Assembly (NCBI GenBank): GCA_930367205.1
Contig: OV884012.1
Location: forward strand, 52,969,239-53,033,238
Direction: 5' to 3'
Length of the DNA: 64,000 nucleotides
Source: Acanthosoma haemorrhoidale
Lineage: Eukaryota > Arthropoda > Insecta > Hemiptera > Acanthosomatidae
Shown one piece after another: positions 24,106-35,450 of this stretch; position 1 is the first letter of the stretch, and each line of letters starts with the position of its first letter. The position numbers and the translations under genes are program-made. The notes below the pieces were generated by a model, which saw only the letters and a list, made by a program, of their open reading frames with translations, was not told the origin of the DNA and made no database searches.

Positions 24106-25231
24106 AACAACGGGTGCAGGTTGGCGTTCTTTAACCTCTCGAGAGAGGTATGTCTGACCACTCTTCTCATTATCCCATTCTGAAATTGTTGGAGACTTTT
24201 AGCTGTATTATTAGTCAAGTGAGAATATAAATTAGATCTGGAATATCAATGGATTCAAAATTATTGAACAATATAGTCTTTTTGTATTATGTAGTAAATA
24301 ATTAGTTAAGAAGACCTACTCATGTTTTATGGAGATGGCTACATTATCCGTGCATTTCCAATATTAAATGGGAGCTTGATGATAAATAGGATGTCTCTAT
24401 TGAGTAGCTTGAACAAAGGCAGTCACAAACAAAAAGGAAAGGATTTTGAAAAAGAAACACTAATTGATCACTAAAAATATAGTCAAAGCAGCTCTTGTAA
24501 TCACGTTGTTCAACCTGGCTTGATAGTTACAACAGACACAGCTTTATCTCCAATAGTTCAACTCAATGGACCAAATTCATCACAGCAGTTTACTGATCAA
24601 CACAGTAACAGTGATCTTGCAACAAAGCTAAAAAATGTGGACACAGTAGCGTTGACATCTTCACTAACATCGTAAGTATGGGATTCCAAAATTTTAACAA
24701 ACATTTGAAGATAAGAATGTGAAGCTTGCTTTGACCGATTCTCAACCCTATTCCCGGCCGGTAATGATATGGAGAATCCATTAGAGACCGTTGAAAAAGT
24801 AACATCAGATATCGATGGATACAAAGAAATCTAAAAGAACTTAACGCAGTAACAAATAAAAAGTTAAAGACAATAGTATTCACAAAAATATTTTATCAAA
24901 TTGCATTATTGAGGAATAGCACTTAGTGAATTCCACAAACGTGAAGTGATCGATACACAGAAGAAGTCAAACTAAATTCTAAGTTGGCACCGTGTTCCGT
25001 GAGGTTGATCCTTTAAAGGTTCTTGTTAACCATCCTGTAGTTTGTATATTTATATCATCATTCCATAAACTTATCAGCCGCAGATATTGACAACCCCGAA
25101 AATGAGTACTAAGTCATAGCTTCATAGCTTTTCTCTCATAGCTTTTTATATCATTAGTATTATTCTCAATCAGGAACAGTAAATCATGACTAATGACCAC
25201 AGAGATCATCATTATAAGTCAGGTTAAAACC
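24106..25231. other. no recognisable gene
   Basis: Two overlapping minus-strand open frames at 24590-24883 have no recognisable motif and overlap in different frames, so at most one could be real. I favour neither. Confidence 0.45.
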
Positions 25232-25292
25232 CAGAGAGAGAGAGGGAGGGAGGGAAGGAGGGAGGGGGAGAGAGAGAGAGAGCGAGAGAGAG

Positions 25293-25390
<98 letters not shown>
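25232..25390. repeat. (GA)n microsatellite, ~159 bp
   Basis: Almost uninterrupted AG dinucleotides, with a GGGAGGG/GGAAGG-imperfect start at 25245-25268 and a few C and A interruptions. The Arg/Glu frame across it is an artefact. Confidence 0.97.
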
Positions 25391-25391
<1 letters not shown>

Positions 25392-26435
25392 TTATTAATT
25401 TAAAACATGAGAAATAGCCTGCCTCTGTATAGAATTTTCACAAAAAAAAAAAATTGATTCATCTTTCAACTTTTGGACAAAACGTTAGGGGCTAGATTAT
25501 ATGAAATTTGTCAAGAGCAATTGATTAGTGGTTTGATCTGTGTCACAACCTGGATATGCAGATGTGACTGGGGTCTCGGTGAAATGAAGGCAGTGCTAAT
25601 TAGAATAACTTTCATGTCTGACATAGTTGGGTCTGTGAGCCGCTCGAACACCGCCCTGTCTGTCCTAGTGGATAATTTATTGGCAAAACTTTTTTTTCTC
25701 GTCGAATAAATTTCTTTGACATTAGCGTGGGATCGATCTATGACATAAACCCTACGAGCGTATTAAAATGTCAAAGACCTTGTAAATACGATGTTTTAAC
25801 ATACAAATTGAACATGTCAATTACAGTAAGCTTTAGGTTTCAAGTTGAATGATTGATTTTAGATTCGACAGCTTGAATTACACTCCTATAAATAAAATTA
25901 GTTTTATTATTTAATTTTAGTTCGAAAATAGCAACACTTTTTCTTGACTAAAATTCACAGAAATTCTGACGGCAGTGAGGGCTTGATTGAAATTGAAGTC
26001 TGAATTCACCATGCATCTGTGGAAATGTTAGTTATAACGGGTGTAAAAAAATAGCTGTTTGGTGATATGACGATTAATTAATTTAATTACTAAGAAAAAA
26101 CAAGATATGTATAGTATAAGGACATTTAAAAAAAAAATAGAGATAAAGATCTTCATGCAATAGTTATGAAACTGAAACAAAATGCGTATTTATAAGTCCT
26201 AATGTGAAAGAAAAGGATAGATTACATAAAAAGTCTTCTTGAAGAATAAATAATAACACAGATGAACAGAAAAGAATTGTTTTTTTTTGCCTCAGGAAGA
26301 AAAATATGTGGGTATAATAGTATTTTTTCTCCTGAATTAGTAGTATTGAATACCCATCAAGCGAGGTTTCCAAGAGACAGGCATTTATTATTCCACACAT
26401 TTTTTGCATTCTTAACTACCGAATATTCAAACATT
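25391..26435. other. no recognisable gene
   Basis: AT-rich. The open frame at 25473-25709 has no recognisable motif. Confidence 0.45.
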
Positions 26436-26439
26436 TGAC

Positions 26440-27130
26440 TCGTCTAGAAAGTAAAAAATGGCCATTTTCTGCTATATTTCCCCTATTATTAGCATATTTG
26501 GATTCCATTAGCCATGCTACCTCTCTTCTATAGCTGAAATCTCCTGATGAAAGGCTTTCCAGTGCTTGTCACTCACTCCACCAAACTTTTCCGGGAAGAA
26601 ATCTAGGTGCGGGTGCAGGAAGTGTACTTTAAGGGCACAAATTGTAATAAGATGTTATAAGATTGTTGACAATATCACAGTAATTTTCTGAATTTTGAAT
26701 TCCCCAAAACTCTGAGTAATATTTTTGAATGCTTGCCACGGTGCGTTCTCCAGTGGATTCAATAGTTTCTCAAACTTCTTATCATGCATTAGTGATAATA
26801 TTTGTAGACCCACAAATATTCCTTCTTTAATTTTTTCATCACTAACTTTAGGAAACTTCTGTTTTAAGTACATGAAATCAGTGGTATTGCCCATGGCCTT
26901 GACGAAATCCTTCATTAATCCTAGTTTGATACGTAATGGAGGTACATACATATTTTTAGGATTACACAATGGTTCATGTTCCAAATTTTTCTGTTCAGGA
27001 ATGAGTGATCCGCATCCTTGTCTAATAAAATGGTTTTTTCTGTCTCTACTATCTCATTCACATAAAAACAACAGGACTTTGTGTAACCAAGCTCACACAT
27101 ATCCATACACGTCTGAACCTGCACAATAGT
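26440..27130 (-). pseudogene. uncharacterised repeat-borne arthropod protein, broken copy
   Basis: Three minus-strand blocks in family order are recognisable. About 27000-27125 has LGYTKSCCFYVNEIVE. 26655-26984 has VPPLRIKLGLMKDFVKA, YLKQKFPKVSDEKIKEGIFV and APWQAFKNI. About 26440-26600, in another frame, has LKVHFLHPHLDFFPEKFGG then SDKHWKAFHQEI. I know this block order (L.PLHIKLGLMK, FP..SDAKIKEGIFVG, HFLHSHLDFFPENLG, D.HGERFHQDI) from a large family of uncharacterised proteins repeated in many arthropod genomes, probably mobile-element encoded. Frameshifts separate the blocks and the N-terminal part is not found, so it is a pseudogene. The biochemical role is unknown. Confidence 0.65.
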
Positions 27131-28320
27131 AGAAATGCTACCCTTTAACTTAGCTCATTTGGTTCCATATATTTACAATGCAACTAGTAGCTTTTACTTG
27201 ACAGTGGAAAAATGGATGAAAAATCGTTTGAAAATATAAAAAAAAACGTAAATAATAAAAATCCTGTGGCTGATGGAGAAATTTCGATTAAATATTTGTA
27301 AAAAGGATAAAAACTTCATTAAGAACACTCTGGTACGAGATGAAAATCATGATGACCAGTCTAACCGTTTGATGAAACGAATGTTTAAAATTTTGTCTTT
27401 ATGTTTCACACCCATCTTTGAGATGATGTAATGTAGCCCAGTCAAATAAGGGTTCAATCAGAAACATTCATTCAGAATAAAAAATATAAAGTTGAAAACT
27501 TGCATGAACCTTTATTTTGACTTTCTAAATGTTGGCTAAAAAAACCTATAAAATCTCGAGTCGGCGTGACAAATTAAAGGACAAAAAAGTGTCAACAATA
27601 GTTTTGTTTTGTAAATATTTCGTTCTTTGTGCGTCAAACGTAGCTAGAGGTTATTATAAAACTTGTAGAAACTAAAATTTCCTGCAAGTTTGGTTTTTTT
27701 TTTTTTTTGTTCACCCGTTCTCTTAATAAAACGCGGAGAGTTGTCAGCGAGCATCCACGTGCAGGATACCCCATGTAAAATGTGGAGCCAGATGCATACC
27801 ACTTATTAAAATGTTAATTATTAATAATAATAATTGTTAACATTAATTATTTTGAAACAAAATGTTAATGGAGGGGGCATTAGAAAAGCAATCAAATAAT
27901 GACCTGACTTCATTATTTCACATGATGAATGGCTGATCATATGGAATGATTATTTACACCATTACTTTATTACGTTTCGTTTAATTACCATTTTTGTTTA
28001 AATTTTTTTTTAAATACAAAAACATAGAAATAATTCTGTTTTTAGCTGTTATCAATAAGCTTATTGATTAATGTGACATCGGCTCTGACATTAAATCAAC
28101 CTGAAGACCAGATGATACCAATACCTACACAGTTGGTTTTTCGGGCAAACATAAAAGAAATTAAAAAATAGGTAGTTGACCTTGAGTAGGCAGGAACTGA
28201 ATTATTCACAGGTAAAAACATTAAATTCAATGAAAAATGTAATTTCCTGAAGACAGAAAATGTTGCTTGTCTTTCGACTATAAATTACACAAATTGTTTA
28301 CCATTTGTTGACAAAATAAT
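27131..28320. other. no recognisable gene
   Basis: AT-rich, poly-T run at about 27693-27708. Nothing recognised. Confidence 0.5.
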
Positions 28321-28321
28321 T

Positions 28322-28560
28322 TTTATTTAAAAATAAACAAATTTAGTCACAACACATTTATTATTTAAAACAAATGACACTCTTTTGCTCAAGATTCTTC
28401 TTGTTCGTCCTTGTCATCATTTTTGAACCCAAAGCTTCCAAGTCCGGTTCATTAACATCATCCTTGCTTTTGACTACAGGTTCTCTCAAGTCACTCTCTC
28501 CTTCAAAATCTTTTGTTACCAATAAAGCGTTGAAGTTCTGCGCATGCGCTATTATATAAA
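28322..28560 (-). other. open frame followed by poly(A) signal, possible terminal exon
   Basis: A minus-strand frame without its own ATG at the upstream end is open from about 28560 to a double stop at 28358-28363. It contains the acidic and basic stretch DLREPVVKSKDDVNEPDLEA and ends NLEQKSVICFK. A TATTTTT/AATAAA signal (plus 28322-28327) follows the stop by about 40 bp. An AG dinucleotide at the upstream end (GCATGCGCAG, minus strand) could be a splice acceptor, but its polypyrimidine context is poor. It may be a small terminal exon or a processed-pseudogene tail. I do not recognise the protein. Confidence 0.25.
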
Positions 28561-28990
28561 AACCCGTCTCGATTTCGTTCTTCGTATAAACACCTTATAC
28601 TACAATATATAGACCGTACTTCAGCTCTAAAATTGTCTCAGCAGGCAACATACGAGAGCTGGTCACGAGGGAGCCCTCAAGAAGTGAGTGTATCACTTGT
28701 TATATTTTGTTTAAGAGTGAAATAAGTGATATCACACCGAGAAGTCGGCCATATTGGACGGACCTAGCACTTGCCTGTGTCAGATTACGATAATATCAAG
28801 CAATAGACTCAGTGTGCTAGAAGTCTCCTATAGTCGATAGCCACGTCCGGCGCCTCTAGCCGGGAAATCGTTGAGTCCATATCACCCCGCACTACCTATT
28901 TTTTATTAATATTAAAATTAATTTAAATATTTATAGTATGTTAAAATGCGATTTTATCAGTAGTTATTGTAGCAAAATAAAATAAAGAGA
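28561..28990. other. GC-richer stretch with TATA-like element
   Basis: Includes ATTATATAAAAACCCG at about 28549-28564 on the plus strand, and less AT-rich DNA to 28890. It could be an LTR or promoter remnant. No matching copy or terminal repeat was found. Confidence 0.3.
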
Positions 28991-28999
28991 TCAAGGTCT

Positions 29000-29270
29000 C
29001 TAAGGCCAACTCCGGCTCCATCGCCTGTTAAGCGAAAACCAAGACGTTCAAATATGAACATACAAATAACCTCCTCTGTAGCTAGCTCGATGGAAGAGAT
29101 ACCACCACAGGCCAGCACGTCCAAAGAAGAAAACGTCGAAGAGCCCCCTTTCTTCACGCCTAACACCTTTGAGGCGTTGAAAAATATCCAAGAAGAGGAC
29201 ATGGAAGTAACTAAAACACCACAACCCAAGCCGCCAGCAATATTCGTCCGTAATTTTAATAATCTGTAAT
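29000..29270 (+). pseudogene. LINE ORF1 (gag-like) N-terminal part
   Basis: Codes SSMEEIPPQASTSKEE, FFTPNTFEALKNIQEED and KPPAIFVRNFNNL before a stop. Jockey-clade ORF1 proteins bind element RNA, and a KPP(A/P)IFV..(V/F)NN motif lies just ahead of their PRE_C2HC domain. The Ser/Pro-rich N-terminus followed by this motif matches. The frame closes at 29267-29269, before the PRE_C2HC and zinc-knuckle regions. After 29330, degraded sequence continues to about 29435, where the neighbouring inverted piece begins. Confidence 0.65.
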
Positions 29271-29449
29271 TATAATTTAGTAATTTAAAATTGCTATGCT
29301 CACAAATGAGTAAAATTGTAGGTACAGGAAGATTTGTAAGAAGGGAAATGAGAGGGGTAGTTAGGGTTCTGAACTCTCTAAGGAATGAGTTTAATAGGCT
29401 AGTGAGATCCGAAGAAATTGAAGGTGAAGGAATATGTGAAATGTATGGT

Positions 29450-29917
29450 TGAGTTTGCTGGTTGCCGGGATAAACGGACAGAGAGTGGGCGGTGCCAGCG
29501 ACTGCTCTCTGTTCCTAATTGCATCGGCAAAAGTGACAGAAGGACTCAAATTTCTGGCTGGGCCGCTTCTTGACCTACCTACGGCAGGCTTCTCTTCTTC
29601 TGGCCGACGACCTTGTTCACTCCTGGACGTGAGGATTTTGTAAGCGTCTCGGCCCTTGTAGTTGGCCGGATGGCCTTGCTGGCACAACATGCATACTGCA
29701 GGCGATTTCAGGGGTTTCTTGCACAATTCACTTTTTTGCTGCACTTTACACACCTGGGAGGGTGGTGGTAGTACGATTTTGTGTTCCCACTCTTTGGACG
29801 TGCTGGCCTGTGGTGGTATCTCTTCCATCGAGCTAGCTGCAGAGGAGGTTATTTGTACGTTCATATTTGAACGTCTTGGTTTACGCTTAACAGGTGATGG
29901 AGTCGGAGTTTGGACTC
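29450..29917 (-). pseudogene. LINE ORF1 zinc-knuckle part, inverted
   Basis: The minus strand starts with the same N-terminus as the plus copy beside it (SSMEEIPPQASTSKE) and then jumps to the zinc-knuckle region: CMLCQQGHPANYKGRDAYK. The family motif is CxxCxxxHPANYxGC..YK. Here the last cysteine is arginine, so zinc binding would be impaired. SPSVTFADAIRNRE follows, which is the (V)xFA.A(V/L/I)R block typical of Jockey ORF1 C-termini. The IFV/PRE_C2HC part is deleted between the two halves. The frame continues to 29391 into sequence of uncertain origin. Confidence 0.65.
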
Positions 29918-29939
29918 ACTCTGAGAGACAGAGTCTCCT

Positions 29940-30890
29940 GAACTAACTAACTGGACTAACTCCCATATCCTCAGCCCTTGAAACCAAACAGTATTGCACT
30001 GCTGCCTTTCTGGAAAAGGCTCAAGCTTTTGACAGGGTTTGACACACAGGTTTGCTTTACAAGCTCAAAAAATATTTACTACAGACCCTTTTCCTAGTCA
30101 CACAGTCCTTACTATCCCATAAAAGCAAGAGTTCCAGAGGACAGGGTTCTGGGTCCCATCCTCTTCAACCTATACGCCGCCGATGTCCCCTCTACCCCCA
30201 ATACTTTCAGATTTGCAGATGACACTTCATGCAGTCTTGGCATCCCACTCAAACCCCAATATAGCATCCCTTAACCTTCAAAAACACCTTGATGAGATCG
30301 AACATTGGTGTAACCAATGGTGGATTAAAGTTATTGAATCAAAATGTTCCCACATCACCTTCACCCTCTGCCGCCAGTCTTGTCCACTAATTTATTTAAT
30401 TCCATTACTCTTCCTGTTTCCGAGTTAGTACAGTGTTTAGGCTTCCATCTCGACAAACGGCTGATCTAGAACCTACACACGAGGCTAAAAAGACAAGAAC
30501 TAAACAGACGCTTTGGACAACTGTACAGACTACTTCAAAGGACATCCCATCTCTCAATAGAAAAAATTACTAATTTACAAAGTTATACTTAAGCCAATCT
30601 GGACATACGGAATAGAGCTATCGGGGAGAGCAAAAAAATCGAATATCAAGCGTATGCAATCCTTTCAATGAAAAGTCCTGAGAACAATAGTAAATGACCC
30701 TTATTACGTCAGCAACAAAACCCTTCATAACGATCTTAATACACCTTACATTCTCAAACTCGTCCCGTCCAAGTTCATGAAATTCCATAGTAACCTATCC
30801 AACCATCCTAATCCCGTAGCGCCGTCATTGCACTGCCCCACTCATCCCTATAATACTCCTCGGAGACTAAAACGGCAGTGGCCTCGTGAC
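29940..30890 (+). pseudogene. LINE reverse transcriptase, broken
   Basis: RT landmarks run in order. LETKQYC..AAFLEKAQAFDRV (about 29970-30039) is motif A, in which the first Asp of the family's FLDxxxAFD is Glu (30013-30015) and the following Trp codon is a stop (30040-30042). VLGPILFNLYAADVP and RFADDT follow, the FADD catalytic pair at 30212-30223. Then, in another frame, come LQKHLDEIEHWCNQWWIKV, LDKRL, LKRQELNRR, KPIWTYGIEL and SNIKRMQSFQ. At least two frameshifts and several stops are present. The N-terminal endonuclease is absent. It supplies the upstream context for the RT tails in the shorter copies. Confidence 0.75.
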
Positions 30891-31225
30891 CTGCTATAAA
30901 TGCGTTACATTGGGAGTCCTGGCAATGACCAGCTTTTCCAATCATGTCCTGAGCGTATGGTGCTCTTGCGCTCTTTGTTAGCTTCCGCTGGCTCGTATCC
31001 GGTGACGCGGCTGACGGAGTAGCGTGGGGGACTTCTCAAGACTCCGGTTCCTCTTTCGCATGCGAGGGAGGTGACAACCATGTTGATTTTGGAGGTCTTT
31101 GGACTGTTTGTAAATACTGTATAAATGAGTGAGTGAATGAAAATTGGAAATATGTTATGGATAAAACGTTTATCACAATTACTTATTGCACAATGAGGCA
31201 GATTGTAATTTTATCATAAAAAAGT

Positions 31226-33935
31226 TGTTGATGTTGAATAAAGTTGAGGTAAGCTTGTCCGTTACACTGACTACGGACTGTGGTGCATGCTACCCTACTT
31301 CTCTACATCTGAAATTCACGCCATCCCTTTTCTTGCAACTACAGAAGGTTGCACCTCAACAGTATTTCTGGAACTCGTTCTGTAAATTCTTCTCCCAAAT
31401 CCTTAGGCTGTATATGTTTCCATAACCACGTTTGGACTTTATAAACTAACCTAGATTTAGTGTTGGGGGGGGGGTGGTCACTGTAAAATTAAACCATAGA
31501 AAAGTCCTTAGCAATATATTATACTATGAAATCTGACAAATGTGCGATTTTCAGTTTCGAACAAAGCACTACATACTGACTTTATGTTTTCTTTTACCTT
31601 TAAAAAGTAAAGCAGTTCTTTCAAACATTCTTAAGAGTAAGTACTCTGAACCTTTTGGGCATTTTTGCCGTTATTGATTGTTTAAAGATTTAACCAAAAA
31701 TAATTATTCATTTGTATCATTTTAAGTGACCATCGATGTAATGTCATGTATGATGTTCATTTGCTTTAAGTATGGTTTGGGACCGATATCTTACAAAACA
31801 TTCGCCTAATCTACATTATTTTCTCAGATGTTTGCTGAGAGGGTAACAAGATCACCCAGCCGGTTGATTGTATTATCTTAGCCGTGGTACTACGTGTATA
31901 AGGTGTATAATTAATACACTCTTAACTTAAAGGACCTCATGTGAATGTGCATTCATTATGTATTAATTCCACTGACTGAGGGAAAAACACTTATCTAAAC
32001 CAAAAACCGATGGCCAACTATGGATGGACTGGGATCACTATCTTTGGATTAGCTAACCATCCTGCTCCACTGGAAACTATCCCTGAATGAAGTGTAGATA
32101 TCGCCGAAGTGGCCCGACCTCTGGACTACAGCTGCCTAGAAGATGTACCCTGGCACTCACTAATAGCCTTTGAGAGAATATTCATGTTTGCCTAGAGCAT
32201 CAGCCAGCCGGTGAGATATTGGTTCTAATAAACAAATAGCCTACACGAACCTCTCCGTCTCCTCTAGTCCGTCTTTTCTCTCGCCGCTTCGAAGTCTCGG
32301 CCATTCCAATTTATTTGTCTGACGCCGGCCATATTTCACAACTCATAGGCCGTTCTATTGGAGGCCCCTTCATTCGCTGAAGGAACATAATATGGAGGAG
32401 ATATACATAGTTGTAGAACTTAGATTTAAAACATCTAAGACCAGTATTTACATTAAAATTAAGCTTTATTGACACTTTTAATGAGGTTTTGTAATAATAG
32501 TCCTTTAAATCGCATGCATAATATTTTATTAATCAGGACATCAGGGGTTGTAATTGGTGAACCCAAAGATGGATACTTTACTTTCCTGGACTTACATTAC
32601 ACTTAGCCCCAAAACATATTAAACATCCATAATGTGGAAGTCGAGATCTTTAATTTGAATCCGAAATCTCTTTTTGTATGGAATCTTTGCTTCTATCGTG
32701 CATATATTGATGTCGCTTGTTAGATGTGTTGTCGTTTGCTGGGGGTGTCCATAGGGAGGTACGCAGCGATTTTTAACTAATGTCAATTGCGTTGTATACG
32801 TCTGCTTCACTGTCTAAACAATTTAAATTAAGTGAAGCCACTTTTAGAAATTATTCTAATCGTGTCAAATAAGACAGTTGTGAATTGTCTGAGTACCAAA
32901 TTGTAATATATACTATTTATATCAAAATTTTTAAATACTAATATATACTTATACATACATATTTAATTAAATGTGATTTTAAGTACAAACGTGGTTATAA
33001 ATAGTTAAACTTGTTGATTTTTTTCAAATTGTAATGATAAAAGAAACAGCAGTATACACCTCAGCCCGTACAAAATCTCACTGAAAAAAACAGCATGAAA
33101 TCGATTTTGAAGAGTTATTCACTGGAGAGTCCAGAACGTCGGATGGCAACCAAGACAAAATTAACTTATCGTGGATGGTTCACTCCAGTTATTTTTGGAC
33201 CATTCAAAGTCCACCCCCTCCTTCTTTATACTTTTTCCAATCCTTCTTGATTGTATTCTGCTTTGTTCGGATAAACACGGTAATTGGCCTCAACTGAAAC
33301 ATTTCCTGCCCTTTGTGCCTTTCCCATTTCCTCCACGCTGCCCTTAGGAAAAAAAAGTGATGCGTGAAAATATTCTAATGGCTTTATTTCTGTTGAATCC
33401 ATTCTTATCCCAGATTTTTTCTATCCTGATAGCGTTCTTTAGGAAGGTTACTTTACCTTTAACAATACCTACTACATTAAGAACTTTACACCGAGAGATG
33501 TTAAATATAACTGGAATATTCAACACAATTAGGTTTTATAGCAACTTTTCCCCTTCCTGGGATCGATATCCCATAAAGAGATTTGAAACCGTGAGGCTGA
33601 CTCATGGAGTGTTCGTAGGCTGTGGTTCGCGAAATCCAGTGCAGTAGTGATTTTTGCACCGGTCACCTTAGTTTGGCCTTTGAAACCGCCCTCAACAGTT
33701 TCAAGTGTTGAAAAAACGCAAATCTAAAAACAATGAGTGTGAAATTGGGGTGTTATATATTCTAGAAATAAAAAGTCTTGTTTCTCTAGAAAGTGGTGTA
33801 TTTTTGCCAATTGCTTTAATACTCAATTTTAATAAAATATAGGAAATAATAAGAAATGAAAATAAAAAAAAAACATACAAAAAAGAGTTTGTGGTTCTAT
33901 GATCTACTCATAGTAAGTTTTATACTAAGATTATA
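31226..33935. other. no gene; one possible LTR inside
   Basis: Mixed composition. A candidate LTR is listed at 31890-32352. The frame at 32619-32810 (minus) ends in RIQIKDLDFHIMDV. Its TCGAGATCTTTAATTTGA (32641-32658) recurs at 36472-36489, so a small repeat family may be involved. Frames at 33344-33647 are not recognised. Confidence 0.4.
31890..32352 (+). mobile_element. possible LTR followed by primer-binding-like site
   Basis: A unique-looking, GC-richer block has an AATAAA at about 32230 followed by C/T-rich sequence. It ends at ATTGGAGGCCCCTTCATTCG (32355-32374), which resembles the TTGGAGGCCCC primer-binding start of some insect gypsy elements. No second LTR or coding frame is nearby, and the left end is a guess. 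Confidence 0.3.
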
Positions 33936-33937
33936 CT

Positions 33938-34057
33938 AAAAACAAGTAGAAGGGGCTTGACCAGTACTGTATACATGCCTCGTGACTTTATGGAAGTCAC
34001 TGGTGGTTCCCTGTTATTTTTAAGTAAGCAACCGCATCCCTCTAATACCTGGCAATC
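33938..34057 (+). repeat. ~115-bp direct repeat, copy 1
   Basis: Shares AGAAGGGGCTTGA, CCTCGTGACTT, TGGTTCCCTGTT and TTAAGTAAGCAACCGCAT with 35166-35281. The plus frame reads RRGLTSTVYMPRDFMEVTGG then SLLFLSKQPH in this copy. The minus strand is open too. It is probably a coding C-terminus of a retroelement. The family is unknown. Confidence 0.65.
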
Positions 34058-34775
34058 ATGACATTAGACTATGTCACGTTTGGGGTAAGGTTTTCGACCT
34101 GTACTCTCGTGTAATACAAGTGGGTATAGATTTTTTCCACTCCAGGTGTTCGCTCTAGATCCACAAAGAACAAGGTCAGTGGAGTCTTGATAGCTTCATC
34201 TTCTTGCCTTTCCTCACGGAGCACGTTGGTAATTTGGCGAATCTTGTATCCTCCTTTTCTATCTCGTCTGCTGGTGTAGTGGGATGCAGGTTTCTGATCA
34301 CCACCCGTAGCGATCTTTCCTGCTTTAGCTAGTAAGTATGGAAGTCGGCCTTAGTTTCTTTCAAGTATTTGATTATTGCTCGGTATTGAGGCACCGATTG
34401 AGGCACGTGTATTTGCCTGTACCTACGATTTTACTCAATTGGGTACATAGCAATTTAAAATTACTAGTATTGCGTACAAATATCGCTGGTGGCTTGGGTT
34501 GTGTGGGTGTTTGTGTAGAGTCCATGTCCTCTACTTCAATATATTTCAACACCTCATAACTTTTGGGCGTGAAAAATAGAAACTCATGAGTTGTTGTTTG
34601 TTTAGATGTGCTAGGTTGTGACGGTATTTCTTCCATAGAGCTGCTTGGTGCTGAAGAATTTACAGGCACAACATTTCTATTAGAACTCCGTGGCTTACGT
34701 TTGACAAGCGACGGAGTAGGTGTTGGTCCTGGAGACCTTGGGCGTTTTTATTTATTTTCAGACATTACCTGCTGA
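34058..34775 (-). pseudogene. LINE ORF1 (gag-like) with PRE_C2HC-like region
   Basis: On the minus strand a Ser/Pro-rich start (SSSMEEIPSQPSTSK) leads to FFTPKSYEVLKYIEVEDMDS and KPPAIFVRNTSNFKLLCTQL, the same block order as at 29.0 kb. Downstream, in shifted frames, are SLRVVIRNLHPTTPADEI and LTLFFVDLER, which fit the PRE_C2HC domain (family pattern LR.VIR.LHP.T....I and PL.LFFVDL). An ATG at 34763-34765 is followed by an in-frame stop after five codons. Frameshifts lie near 34390 and 34250. It is a related subfamily, not a recent duplicate of the 29-kb copy. Confidence 0.65.
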
Positions 34776-35165
34776 TAGAAACGAATTTTTCATAATAAAC
34801 AGTATTTTTCTGAATTAATAAGAATTTTTTTTATAAATAAAAAATATGAGGCAAATGGTCGTAATTTTACTCGAACACGTAATTTTAATAAGAGCCTGCG
34901 ACTCCTTTCATTCAGTATTAAAATTTTATAGATGTATATGCAACTTTTAATTTATCATATGTATTCATTGTATGCAATAGTACCTTACCTATACACTTAC
35001 CCTTCTTCTCCATTATTAAGTTAGATACTAAGGAAATTATTTATAACCAAATAGAGAAAAATCTATTTAGAAACTAAGGTATTGTCTATGAAACATGTTA
35101 TTTCTTAATATCACCATCTGCCCAGGAGTTCAGGAACTAAAAACGGGAGAAGTTTTATAATTCTA

Positions 35166-35281
35166 ACAACAATTAGAAGGGGCTTGAGCAGAACTGTATA
35201 ACTGCCTCGTGACTTCATAGAAATCACTGATGGTTCCCTGTTGTTTTTAAGTAAGCAACCGCATTCCTCCAAGACCTCACT
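35166..35281 (+). repeat. ~115-bp direct repeat, copy 2
   Basis: Second copy of the 33938-34057 repeat. The plus frame reads LPRDFIEITDGSLLFLSKQP with one stop upstream. It runs directly into the LINE-like 3' end at 35282-35450. Confidence 0.65.
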
Positions 35282-35450
35282 ACTCCCCAGAATTTTATCT
35301 TTTTCTTATACATATATGTCTCAGCTTTAACCCCAGACCCCATTTGTCCCTAGACATTCCACCCAGTATGTAGTAACGTAACTCTTGATATTTGTATTTA
35401 CCAGTGTTTTGCTTGTACTTCATAATAAAGCTTTTCTTTCTTTTCTTTTA
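35282..35450 (+). mobile_element. LINE-like 3' end with AATAAA
   Basis: T-rich and C-rich 3' untranslated sequence ends CATAATAAAGCTTTTCTTTC with AATAAA at 35424-35429 followed by a CTTTT repeat. This is a common way for insect non-LTR elements to terminate. With copy 2 of the direct repeat it would make a 3'-terminal fragment of about 285 bp. Confidence 0.45.

Larger units (their letters stand above)
28993..31225 (+). mobile_element. longest Jockey-like LINE copy, internally inverted
   Basis: This composite has a plus-strand ORF1 start (28993-29435), a minus-strand ORF1 piece (about 29450-29917), then plus-strand reverse transcriptase and the family 3' untranslated region to the GGCAGATTGTAATTTTATCATA tail near 31215. 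The 3' part matches copies A-D base for base over long stretches, which ties the ORF1 pieces and the 3' tails to one family. Stops, frameshifts, a lost catalytic residue and the inversion make it inactive. The left boundary is uncertain. No target-site duplication was found. Confidence 0.75.

Noticed and set aside
24590..24883. Two overlapping minus-strand frames as a host gene
   Set aside because: They lie in different frames with no motif, splice context or codon pattern to favour either.
25193..25417. Arg/Glu-repeat open frame
   Set aside because: It is the translation of the GA microsatellite.
28514..28649. Possible copia-like solo LTR, TGTTACC...GGCAACA with TATATAAAA
   Set aside because: The flanks show no 5-bp duplication, and no primer site or second copy was found.
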